Assembly (NCBI RefSeq): GCF_029933015.1 | Contig: NZ_JAOZOZ010000063.1 | Span: 1-9,181, forward strand | DNA length: 9,181 nt | Direction: 5' to 3' | DNA from: Hydrogenimonas sp. | Lineage (GTDB): Bacteria; Campylobacterota; Campylobacteria; Campylobacterales; Hydrogenimonadaceae | Shown: piece after piece, positions 1-5,740 of the stretch | Numbering within the stretch: position 1 is the first letter of the stretch | Layout of the letters: every line of letters begins with the position of its first letter | Notes under the pieces: model-generated | The model's database searches: none | Told to the model about the DNA's origin: nothing | The model's input: the letters and a program-made list of their open reading frames with translations, nothing else | Translations under genes and position numbers: made by a program

Positions 1-16
1 TCTTTTATTTCAAATC

Positions 17-36
17 AAGCTGGCATACGCCAGCTT
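17..36 (-). terminator. Probable transcription terminator hairpin after the EAL-HDOD gene
   Basis: A perfect 8-bp inverted repeat (AAGCTGGC, loop ATAC, GCCAGCTT) lies 35 bases beyond the stop codon of the EAL-HDOD gene. On the minus strand the stem is followed by GATTTGAAAT, only a broken T-tract. On the plus strand it is followed by TTTCTC. It could therefore serve either direction, but neither tail is an ideal run of U. The position at the end of a three-gene unit supports a terminator role. What lies left of base 1 is unknown. Confidence 0.6.
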
Positions 37-40
37 TCTC

Positions 41-68
41 AACACTCAACACTCAACACTCAAAACTC
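41..68. repeat. Tandem heptanucleotide repeat (AACACTC x3 plus one variant copy)
   Basis: Three perfect copies of AACACTC (41-47, 48-54, 55-61) are followed by a one-mismatch copy AAAACTC (62-68). The array sits between the stop codon of the EAL-HDOD gene (72-74) and the hairpin at 17-36. On the transcribed strand the unit reads GAGTGTT. It is non-coding as far as can be seen. Such short perfect arrays can change copy number by replication slippage; whether this one does is not known. Confidence 0.85.
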
Positions 69-71
69 CCC

Positions 72-1319
72 TTACGCATTCATCGTTTTAAGCGCTTCGT
101 CGAAGGCGTTGACCTTTTTCATCGCTTCCAGAGAGAGTTTGTTGATGGCGTCGGGGGAGAGATGGTACTTCGTGACGATCTGGTTCAGCTTTTTGACATC
201 GTTGTTTTCGATGATGCGGACCATGTTGAGGAGCTGGCCGTAGAGACCGTCCGCTTCGAAGAGGGCGTTTTCTATCTCCTCCGAGACGTGGAGATGGTGC
301 AGGATCTCTCTGGGCGGTCGGTGGAAAATCAGGTGCACGAGGGAAAGCATTCCCACGAGGTAGGCGGTCTCCTGCATCGATTTGGTGGCATTCGGTTTGA
401 TCAGTTTCAAAAGCCCCACCATCAGTTCCGTGCGGTTGATGACCATCAGAACGAGGGGATGGTTGCCGTTGTCTCTTTGCGTCTCTTTGGCGAAAAGCAT
501 CACCAGAAGCCACTGGGAGAGCTGATTGCGCCCCAGGAGCGTGATGAGATGGCGGATCGAGGTGACGGTCTGCCGCAGTGAAAAGAAGGGTGAATTGATG
601 AAGCGGAGCAGCTGCAGGGTGATCGTGTGCTCCCTTTCGAAGGCTTCGACCAGTTCGTCGGTGGAGGCGTCGTTGCGGATCAGGTTCCAAAGCAGCAGAA
701 TCGCGCCCGTTTCCGCATGTATCGGATACTCTTCGATGACTTCGGGCTGTTTGAAAAAGTAGCCCTGGAAGTAGTCGCATCCCATTTCGAGCATACTTTC
801 ATGAGCTTCTCTCGTCTCGATTTTCGAACAGATCGTCTTGATACCGTGCTCTTTCGCCGCGTCGATGATCGCCTTGATCGTCGCTTCGTCGAGGGCTTCG
901 TGGTCGATTTTGATGTAGGAGATCAGATCGAGAATGTGGGGGAGTTTCACCGTTTCGGGATCGTGGAGATCGTTGATGGCGAAAGTGTAGCCCTGCTCTC
1001 TGTACTTTTCGAGAATTTCGATCAGTTGGGGATCACGCATATCCTCTTCGAAGAGTGCGAAGATCAGACGCTCTTTCGGGAGGGCTTCGATCAGTTTCCG
1101 TTTCAGGAAAAGAGGTGTGATCTTGATGATACCCCGGTGGAGACCGATGACGTTTTCGACACCGATGACATTGATCAGGTTGTTGACGGCGGTGGCCGTC
1201 ATGACGGTGCCTTTGTCCACCTCTTCGTCCGGCTTCTCGCCCCTGAAGAGTATCTCATAGCCAAAAAGCCTGTTGCGTCGATCGACGATCGGCTGCCTTG
1301 CGATGTAGAATGCGTCCAT
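72..1319 (-). CDS. EAL-HDOD domain signalling protein with degenerate EAL domain
   Basis: The product is 415 residues. An N-terminal EAL-like domain (about 1-200) is followed by an HDOD domain (about 200-400). This is the architecture of the YuxH-like cytoplasmic family, some members of which act in cyclic-di-GMP signalling and motility. The EAL motif reads E22-I-L and keeps its glutamate. K137 and D139 (KID) and Q185-G186 are also kept. The usual metal-binding Asn is K66, the first Asp of the DD pair is N116, and the AEG(V)E glutamate appears to be S165. Phosphodiesterase activity is therefore unlikely; a binding or scaffold role is an inference. The HDOD hallmark is visible at 239-263, with R239-F-I-N-S-P and a SIRHLITLLG stretch. 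The start chosen is the ATG at 1319, because AGAGG lies 5 bases upstream (1325-1329) and the family begins with a FYIARQPI-like strand. A longer frame to 1364 only overlaps the preceding gene. It lies 2 bases after the small membrane protein gene. Confidence 0.9.
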   Translation of the reverse strand: MDAFYIARQPIVDRRNRLFGYEILFRGEKPDEEVDKGTVMTATAVNNLINVIGVENVIGLHRGIIKITPLFLKRKLIEALPKERLIFALFEEDMRDPQLIEILEKYREQGYTFAINDLHDPETVKLPHILDLISYIKIDHEALDEATIKAIIDAAKEHGIKTICSKIETREAHESMLEMGCDYFQGYFFKQPEVIEEYPIHAETGAILLLWNLIRNDASTDELVEAFEREHTITLQLLRFINSPFFSLRQTVTSIRHLITLLGRNQLSQWLLVMLFAKETQRDNGNHPLVLMVINRTELMVGLLKLIKPNATKSMQETAYLVGMLSLVHLIFHRPPREILHHLHVSEEIENALFEADGLYGQLLNMVRIIENNDVKKLNQIVTKYHLSPDAINKLSLEAMKKVNAFDEALKTMNA

Positions 1320-1321
1320 GT

Positions 1322-1489
1322 TTACCTCTTTTTTCCTCGTGTCGCGTTGATCTCCTCGATCCATTTCGTCGTGCTGCCCTGTCTCGTCTCTCTGTCGTTC
1401 TGGGGTGTTTTATGGCTTTTCGTCGGGAAAAAATATCCCAGTACCACCAAAATCAGTGCCGCCGCCAGAAAGATGAGAAACGCCTGCAT
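1322..1489 (-). CDS. Small single-span membrane protein (55 aa), unknown function
   Basis: This is a 55-codon gene filling the space between the aminotransferase and the EAL-HDOD gene. Residues 3-21 are an uninterrupted hydrophobic helix (AFLIFLAAALILVVLGYFF), long enough to cross the inner membrane once. The remaining 34 residues are polar, with ten Lys or Arg including a GKKR end, so by the positive-inside rule the tail should face the cytoplasm. Its ATG shares one base with the aminotransferase stop (TGATG). Its TAA is followed after two bases by the ATG of the EAL-HDOD gene, and its last codons carry that gene's Shine-Dalgarno. It has no strong Shine-Dalgarno of its own, so translation is probably coupled. 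I do not recognise the family. The exact fit between two genes argues against chance; a cleaved signal peptide is less likely since no cleavage site is evident. Confidence 0.75.
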   Translation of the reverse strand: MQAFLIFLAAALILVVLGYFFPTKSHKTPQNDRETRQGSTTKWIEEINATRGKKR

Positions 1490-2658
1490 CAGCGGTAGCT
1501 TTTGACGAACTCGGCGATGCGTCCGATCCCTGTGCGTATCGTTTCGATGTCGCTGGCGAAACTGAACCTGAAGTAGCCGTCCGTACCGAATCCGGCTCCC
1601 GGAACGACGGCGATGCCCGCGTTTTCGAGCATCGCTTTGGCGAACTTCATCGAGTCGGGCTCGATCGCCTTGTGGTTGACGAAGAGATAGAAGGCTCCTT
1701 TGGGCTTGATCACGGAGAGACCTTCGATCTCGTTGAAGAGACGTGTCGCCTCGTCACACCGCGCTTCGAAGGCCTGGCGCATCATCTCGATATCGGCATC
1801 GGCGCTGCCGTCGAGTCCTTTGATGGCGGCCAGCTGCGTGATGGAGTTGATGTTGGATGTGCTTTGGCTCTGGAGCTTTTTCATCGCCTTCACGAGATCG
1901 CGGTCGGCACTGGCACAGTAACCGAATCTCCATCCCGTCATCGCGACGGACTTGCTCAGGCCGTTGATCGTGATCGTTCTTTTGAACATATCTTCGCTGA
2001 CCGATGCGGTGGCCGTGAATTTCGTGCCCTCGTAGACCAGTTTCTCGTACATCTCGTCGCTGGCGACCAGGATGTCGGTCCCTTCGAGCACCTTGCCGAG
2101 CGCTTCGAGCTCCTCTCGGGAGTAGACCGATCCCGTGGGATTGGAAGGTGAAGTGAGAATGAGCATTTTCGTTTTGGGTGTGATGGCCGCTTTCAGCTGC
2201 TCGGGCGTGATTTTGAACGCCGTGGAGTCGTCCGTTTCGATGGCTACGGGCACGCCCTCGCTGTATTTGACCAGTTCGGGGTAGGTGACCCAGTAGGGTG
2301 CGGGGATGATCACTTCGTCACCCGGGTTGATCGTCGCCTGGAAGAGATTGAAAAGAGACTGTTTGGCGCCGTTGCTGGCGATCACCTGGTCGGTCGTGTA
2401 GTTCAGGCCGTTGTCTCTTTTGAGCTTTTCGACGATCGCCTCTTTGAGTTCGGGAATGCCGTCGACCGGGGTATATTTCGTAAAACCCTCCTCGATCGCC
2501 TTGATGGCGGCATCTTTGATCACCTGGGGCGTGTCGAAATCGGGTTCGCCGGCGGAGAATCCCAGAACGTCCTTTCCCTCTCTTTTGAGTTGCTGGGCGA
2601 GGGATGTGATGGCGATGGTCAAAGATTCCGAGAGTGTCTGAATTCTGTTTGAAAGCAT
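1489..2658 (-). CDS. aspB: Pyridoxal-phosphate aspartate aminotransferase, class I/II
   Basis: The product is 389 residues, a normal length for a fold-type I aminotransferase of the bacterial aspartate/prephenate type. It should transfer the amino group between aspartate and 2-oxoglutarate in the cytoplasm, feeding aspartate and glutamate metabolism. Visible landmarks are a G34-to-D40 substrate loop (FSAGEPDFDTP), N173-P-T-G, D201 and Y204 in the ASDEMYEKL segment that contact the cofactor, the Schiff-base K236 in NGLSKSVAMTGWRFGY, and R364 in FRFSFAS for the substrate carboxylate. The ATG at 2658 has AAGGTGA a few bases upstream. It heads a three-gene unit, with a promoter-like sequence just upstream. 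In C. jejuni the gene in the matching position is called aspB; aspC is also used for this family. Side-chain preference (aspartate alone or also aromatic or prephenate substrates) cannot be read with certainty. Confidence 0.92.
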   Translation of the reverse strand: MLSNRIQTLSESLTIAITSLAQQLKREGKDVLGFSAGEPDFDTPQVIKDAAIKAIEEGFTKYTPVDGIPELKEAIVEKLKRDNGLNYTTDQVIASNGAKQSLFNLFQATINPGDEVIIPAPYWVTYPELVKYSEGVPVAIETDDSTAFKITPEQLKAAITPKTKMLILTSPSNPTGSVYSREELEALGKVLEGTDILVASDEMYEKLVYEGTKFTATASVSEDMFKRTITINGLSKSVAMTGWRFGYCASADRDLVKAMKKLQSQSTSNINSITQLAAIKGLDGSADADIEMMRQAFEARCDEATRLFNEIEGLSVIKPKGAFYLFVNHKAIEPDSMKFAKAMLENAGIAVVPGAGFGTDGYFRFSFASDIETIRTGIGRIAEFVKSYR

Positions 2659-2679
2659 TCTTCACCTTTTTTTCTTTCG

Positions 2680-2685
2680 ATTTTA
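2680..2685 (-). promoter_or_regulatory. Predicted sigma-70 -10 element for the aminotransferase unit
   Basis: On the minus strand the sequence TAATTTGGATAAAATCG contains TAAAAT, a 5-of-6 match to TATAAT, preceded by a TTTG stretch as in Campylobacterota promoters, which often lack a clear -35. The -35 position (about 2703-2708) reads GGGATT, a poor match. The predicted start of transcription near 2673 would leave a leader of about 14 bases with the Shine-Dalgarno AAGGTGA. This is a prediction only. Confidence 0.45.
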
Positions 2686-2690
2686 TCCAA

Positions 2691-2713
2691 ATTAACGGGA
2701 GCAATCCCTTAAT
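2691..2713. promoter_or_regulatory. Imperfect inverted repeat upstream of the -10, possible operator
   Basis: The arms ATTAA(C)GGGA (2691-2700) and TCCCTTAAT (2705-2713) are perfectly complementary over 9 bp apart from one bulged C, around a GCAA loop. The repeat begins 5 bases upstream of the predicted -10 and covers the -35 position, so it would lie outside the transcript and could bind a dimeric regulator. No known operator was recognised. It lacks a T-tract, so it is a poor terminator candidate. Confidence 0.35.
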
Positions 2714-2776
2714 CGGAGATTCGAAACGGGGAAAAAGAGGAAAAGTCCGTCAGAAAACCAAAAAGCGGAAGAGAGA

Positions 2777-2807
2777 AGGAGGAACTTTTTTGAAAAAAAG
2801 GCCTCCT
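2777..2807 (-). terminator. Terminator-like hairpin after the lipoprotein gene
   Basis: AGGAGG (2777-2782) pairs with CCTCCT (2802-2807), and CTTTTT (2785-2790) pairs with AAAAAG (2795-2800). Between them is a small AA/G internal loop, and the apical loop is TGAA. The stem lies 35 bases after the lipoprotein stop codon. On the minus strand it is followed by TTCTCTCTT, a pyrimidine-rich rather than pure U tail. It could end the long upstream operon and insulate the aminotransferase promoter. Confidence 0.5.
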
Positions 2808-2842
2808 CTATGGTTGATATTAGAAGATATGAAGGCGATATG

Positions 2843-3091
2843 TCACTTTTTCACTGTTTCGCAGTCGGTATCGACCGATCCGTCTCTGTTGAATTTGACG
2901 GTGACACCGAACTGCTCGTCATCTTCGTATTTGATGTAGCGGACACCGTCGACACAGAAGTAGGAGACGTTGTCCACGTCGATTTTGCCGTGCTTGATTT
3001 CGGAAGCTTTGACCTGCGCCTGTTTGTTGCCGCAGCCGGCGAGGAGGAAAAGTCCTGCCAATGCCATCGAGATGAGAAGTGTTCTTTTCAT
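2843..3091 (-). CDS. Small predicted lipoprotein, unknown function
   Basis: The product is 82 residues. It has a classic lipoprotein signal: basic M-K-R, hydrophobic residues 4-17, and the lipobox LAGC with the acylated cysteine at C20. The mature part is only 63 residues and is polar, with two further cysteines, C46 (YFCVDGVRYIKY) and C77 (DTDCE), which could form a disulfide in the periplasm. The residue after C20 is glycine, so by the E. coli rule outer-membrane delivery is not excluded. No enzyme motif is visible and I do not recognise the family; a loose resemblance to small lipoproteins with a C-x-D-G-x-x-Y segment is only an impression. The ATG at 3091 has AAAGGA eight bases upstream. 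The gene begins 48 bases after the cysE stop, with no clear promoter or terminator between, so co-transcription with cysE is plausible. Confidence 0.85.
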   Translation of the reverse strand: MKRTLLISMALAGLFLLAGCGNKQAQVKASEIKHGKIDVDNVSYFCVDGVRYIKYEDDEQFGVTVKFNRDGSVDTDCETVKK

Positions 3092-3139
3092 ATCCGTTTC
3101 CTTTATTCGTTTTGTTCGATAGTCGATGATTGATATTTT

Positions 3140-3844
3140 TTATTGTTTCATGGATTTGATAAAGGCTTCGTAAATCTCGTCGAGTTTCTGATCCTCTTCG
3201 AGAAGCTCTTTGTGTTCGGGGGCGAGTATGTGTTCGATGACGGCCACCCGTTTGAGGAGATATTCGAAGAGTTCCTTGTCGATGTCGGGAATTTTGTTGT
3301 GGCTCAGAGGGCTCTTGTCGCGTCCTTTGGTCACCACTTTCGCCGGAATGCCGACGGCGGTCGATTCGGGCGGTACGGAGCGGACGACGACGGAGTTGGC
3401 GCCGATTTTGGAGTCGTAGCCGATCGTGATGTTTCCCAGGACTTTGGCGCCTGCGCCGATGACGACACCCCGCTCGATGGTAGGGTGGCGTTTGCCGGGG
3501 TTGAGGGAGACGCCGCCCAGGGTGACCCCCTGGTAGATCGTCACGTCGTCGCCTACGATGGCGGTCTCGCCGATGACGACGCCGATCCCGTGGTCGATGA
3601 ATACGCGCCGGCCGATCGTGGCGGCGGGGTGGATGTCGATATTGGTGATGAACTGGGAGATACCCATCCAGATTCTCGCGACCAGTTTCAACCCTTTTTT
3701 ATGAAACCAGTTGGCGATGCGGTAGTTGACGATGGCCCAGACGCCTGGATAGTTGAAAAAGAGTTCGAATTTCGAATGGATGGCCGGGTCGCGCCTGTAG
3801 ACGCTTTTGAAATCTTCTAGTATGAGCCTGTAAAGCGGTGGCAC
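3140..3844 (-). CDS. cysE: Serine O-acetyltransferase (GTG start)
   Basis: This 234-residue protein makes O-acetylserine from serine and acetyl-CoA, the first step of cysteine synthesis in the cytoplasm. It is the short form of the family, lacking most of the N-terminal extension of the E. coli enzyme. A helical N-terminal part (about 1-65) is followed by a left-handed beta-helix built of hexapeptide repeats (about 70-170). The catalytic pair matches the family: D70 in NIDIHPAATIG and H85 in FIDHGIGVVIGETA. The cofactor-binding VTLGG (107-111), RHP (119-121) and IGAGAKVLGN segments are present. The polar C-terminal tail (about 180-234) is where cysteine feedback and CysK binding occur in relatives, but it ends in M-K-Q and not the Ile-terminated tail typical of CysK binding. 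The start codon is GTG, with AAGGAGG six bases upstream (3851-3857). Confidence 0.95.
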   Translation of the reverse strand: MPPLYRLILEDFKSVYRRDPAIHSKFELFFNYPGVWAIVNYRIANWFHKKGLKLVARIWMGISQFITNIDIHPAATIGRRVFIDHGIGVVIGETAIVGDDVTIYQGVTLGGVSLNPGKRHPTIERGVVIGAGAKVLGNITIGYDSKIGANSVVVRSVPPESTAVGIPAKVVTKGRDKSPLSHNKIPDIDKELFEYLLKRVAVIEHILAPEHKELLEEDQKLDEIYEAFIKSMKQ

Positions 3845-3850
3845 CGTTCT

Positions 3851-3857
3851 CCTCCTT
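3851..3857 (-). promoter_or_regulatory. Strong Shine-Dalgarno of cysE
   Basis: On the minus strand AAGGAGG stands six bases before the GTG at 3844. It is a near-perfect match to the 16S rRNA anti-Shine-Dalgarno and is what fixes the GTG as the start. It lies in the 27-base gap after speA. Confidence 0.8.
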
Positions 3858-3871
3858 CGAAACCGTATGGG

Positions 3872-5740
3872 TTATTCCGCAAAATTGATGGTCCTAAGAT
3901 AACCGTTTTCGCTGAGATAGAGGTAAAGTTCTCCAAGTATCTCTTTGCGTTCATCTTCCTCTATCGTATCGGACTCTTCGATCATCTGACGTATGCGGCG
4001 CTCGATCTCTTTGGTGTCGTAATCGATGTCGTCGAGCACGTCGAGAATGGTCTGGGCTTCGAGAATTTTTTCGATATGGTAGGACCCATTTTCGTCGAAT
4101 CTGACGATCGCTTCGGTGGGGTGGGTAAAGAGGTTGTGCCGCATTCCCAATATCTCCTGATAGGCGCCCACCTTGAAGAAGCCCAGGAAATACTCCTCCT
4201 GCTCCACGTCCACGTCGTGAAGATAGAGGGGGTTGTCGATGTTGAAGGCGATCTCGCCGTCGGAATCGCAGGTGATGTCCCAAAGGCTCGCGGACCTCGT
4301 CGGCCTCTGATCGAGACGGTCAAGCGGCATCAGGGGGAAGTTCTGTCCAAGCCCCCAGTAGTCTGGCAGGGACTGGAAGATCGAGAAGTTGACCAGATAG
4401 CGCTCCTGGACCCGGTCGAGAATGTCCTTGATCTCTTTGGAGGGTTTGTTGCGGAGCAGTTCGAGGGCCTTTTTGATGATGAGGTGGACAAGCGTTTCGG
4501 TGTTGGCCCGGTCGGTCAGGTCGATGTAGCCCAGATCGAAAAGCGTCAGCAGCGATTCCATGTGGTCGAGAGCGTCGTGGAGGTATTCCCGGGCGTTCTT
4601 GGCCGTGATGGAGCGGTAGAGGTCGTAGAGCTCCTGCACCAGCGGAGGGTTGGTCTCCTTGAGCCGCAGGATCTTTTCGCTGTATTCCTGGCTGAAGAGT
4701 TCCAGGACCGGCGCGACGAGGACGGCGTGGTTGGCGGCCACGTAGCGGCCCGACTCGGTGAAAATGGTGGGTTCGCGTACATCCTTGGCCTGGGAGATCT
4801 CCTTGAGCAGAAAGACGACGTCGTTGGTGAACTCTTCGAGGGTGTAGTTGCGGCTGGTCTGGCCCTCCTGCTGGCTGTACTCGACGGCCAGGCCGCCGCC
4901 GATGTTGATGGCTCTGAGGTTGTCGGCACCCATTTTCCGGAGTTCGGCGTAGATGTTGCCCGCTTCCCGGATCGCTTTCTTGAGCGGGGAGATGTGCTTC
5001 ATCTGCGAGCCGATGTGGAAATGGATCATCGAGAGGCGGTCGGTGAGGCCGTGGGTCTTGAGCAGATCCATCGCCTCGAGCAGTTCGGTGGAAGTGAGGC
5101 CGAACTTGGAGCTGTAGCCGCCGCTTTTGGCCCAGATGCCGATACCGCCGGTGTGCAGTCGTATCCGCAGTCCGATCTTCGGGACGGGGCTGCCCAGGCG
5201 CTTGGCCTCCTTGATGATCAGCTCCAGTTCGTTGATCCCCTCGATCGTCAGGGTGATGTTGTGGCCCATCTTGGCCGCCAGGAAGCCGACGGAGATCAGC
5301 TCCTGGTCCTTGAAACCGTTGACGGTGATCGGTTTGCCCAGGTTGGTGTAGGCCATGGCGAGGATCAGTTCCCCCTTGCTTCCCGCTTCCAGACCGTATT
5401 CCAGGTCTTTCGTCGCCTCCATCAGGGGGATGACGAAGCCGGGAAACTGGTTGACCTTCAGAGGGAAGACCGCCTTGAACTTCCCTCCGTAGCCGAACTC
5501 CTTTTTGGCCCGTTCGAAATGGTGGAAGAGGTTGCGGACATTCTGAACCGCCAGATGGGGAAAACGCAGAAAAAGGGGGCCTTTGTACCCTTCGTCACGG
5601 AGTCTTTTGGTGATTTCGATGAGAGAGGGCCGGCAGCCGTGGTTGACTTTGACCAGGCCCTCTTCGACGACGAAGTTGCCGTCGCCCCAGAGATGGATGC
5701 CGTAGCTTCGCTTCGGATCAGTCGAATTCGCTGATGGCAA
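3872..5740 (-). CDS. speA: Biosynthetic arginine decarboxylase (TTG start)
   Basis: This 622-residue, PLP-dependent fold-type III enzyme converts arginine to agmatine and carbon dioxide, the entry to putrescine and spermidine synthesis. Landmarks follow the SpeA family: WGDGNF (18-23) at the N-terminus, the Schiff-base lysine K95 in FPLKVNQ, the barrel motifs HFHIGSQ (240-246) and GGGL (281-284), E329-S-G-R, and the active-site cysteine C491 in DITCDSDG. Length is near that of other bacterial SpeA proteins (about 630-660). No ATG lies near the N-terminus, the first internal Met is at residue 107, and the conserved YGIHLWGDGNF segment must be included. The TTG at 5740 with AGAGGAG seven bases upstream is therefore the best start. 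This makes the gene overlap hisS by 23 bases. No agmatine-processing gene is visible in the window. Confidence 0.95.
   Translation of the reverse strand: MPSANSTDPKRSYGIHLWGDGNFVVEEGLVKVNHGCRPSLIEITKRLRDEGYKGPLFLRFPHLAVQNVRNLFHHFERAKKEFGYGGKFKAVFPLKVNQFPGFVIPLMEATKDLEYGLEAGSKGELILAMAYTNLGKPITVNGFKDQELISVGFLAAKMGHNITLTIEGINELELIIKEAKRLGSPVPKIGLRIRLHTGGIGIWAKSGGYSSKFGLTSTELLEAMDLLKTHGLTDRLSMIHFHIGSQMKHISPLKKAIREAGNIYAELRKMGADNLRAINIGGGLAVEYSQQEGQTSRNYTLEEFTNDVVFLLKEISQAKDVREPTIFTESGRYVAANHAVLVAPVLELFSQEYSEKILRLKETNPPLVQELYDLYRSITAKNAREYLHDALDHMESLLTLFDLGYIDLTDRANTETLVHLIIKKALELLRNKPSKEIKDILDRVQERYLVNFSIFQSLPDYWGLGQNFPLMPLDRLDQRPTRSASLWDITCDSDGEIAFNIDNPLYLHDVDVEQEEYFLGFFKVGAYQEILGMRHNLFTHPTEAIVRFDENGSYHIEKILEAQTILDVLDDIDYDTKEIERRIRQMIEESDTIEEDERKEILGELYLYLSENGYLRTINFAE

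Noticed and set aside
627..1505. 292-codon plus-strand open frame across the EAL-HDOD gene and small membrane protein gene
   Set aside because: It runs antisense to a gene with clear domain signatures and has the Asp/Val/Phe-rich composition of a shadow frame.
2634..2939. Plus-strand frame of 101 codons spanning the aminotransferase-lipoprotein gap
   Set aside because: It crosses the predicted promoter, the inverted repeat and the terminator-like hairpin and runs into the lipoprotein gene. The product is low-complexity Lys/Arg/Ser-rich sequence without a recognisable domain.
3092..3139. Promoter or terminator between cysE and the lipoprotein gene
   Set aside because: The stretch is A+T-rich, but I found neither a convincing -10/-35 pair nor a stem followed by a T-run.
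4076..5734. 552-codon open frame on the plus strand opposite speA
   Set aside because: The minus strand encodes a complete SpeA with all motifs. The antisense frame stays open because TTA, CTA and TCA codons are rare in this G+C-rich gene. The translated product shows no recognisable domain.
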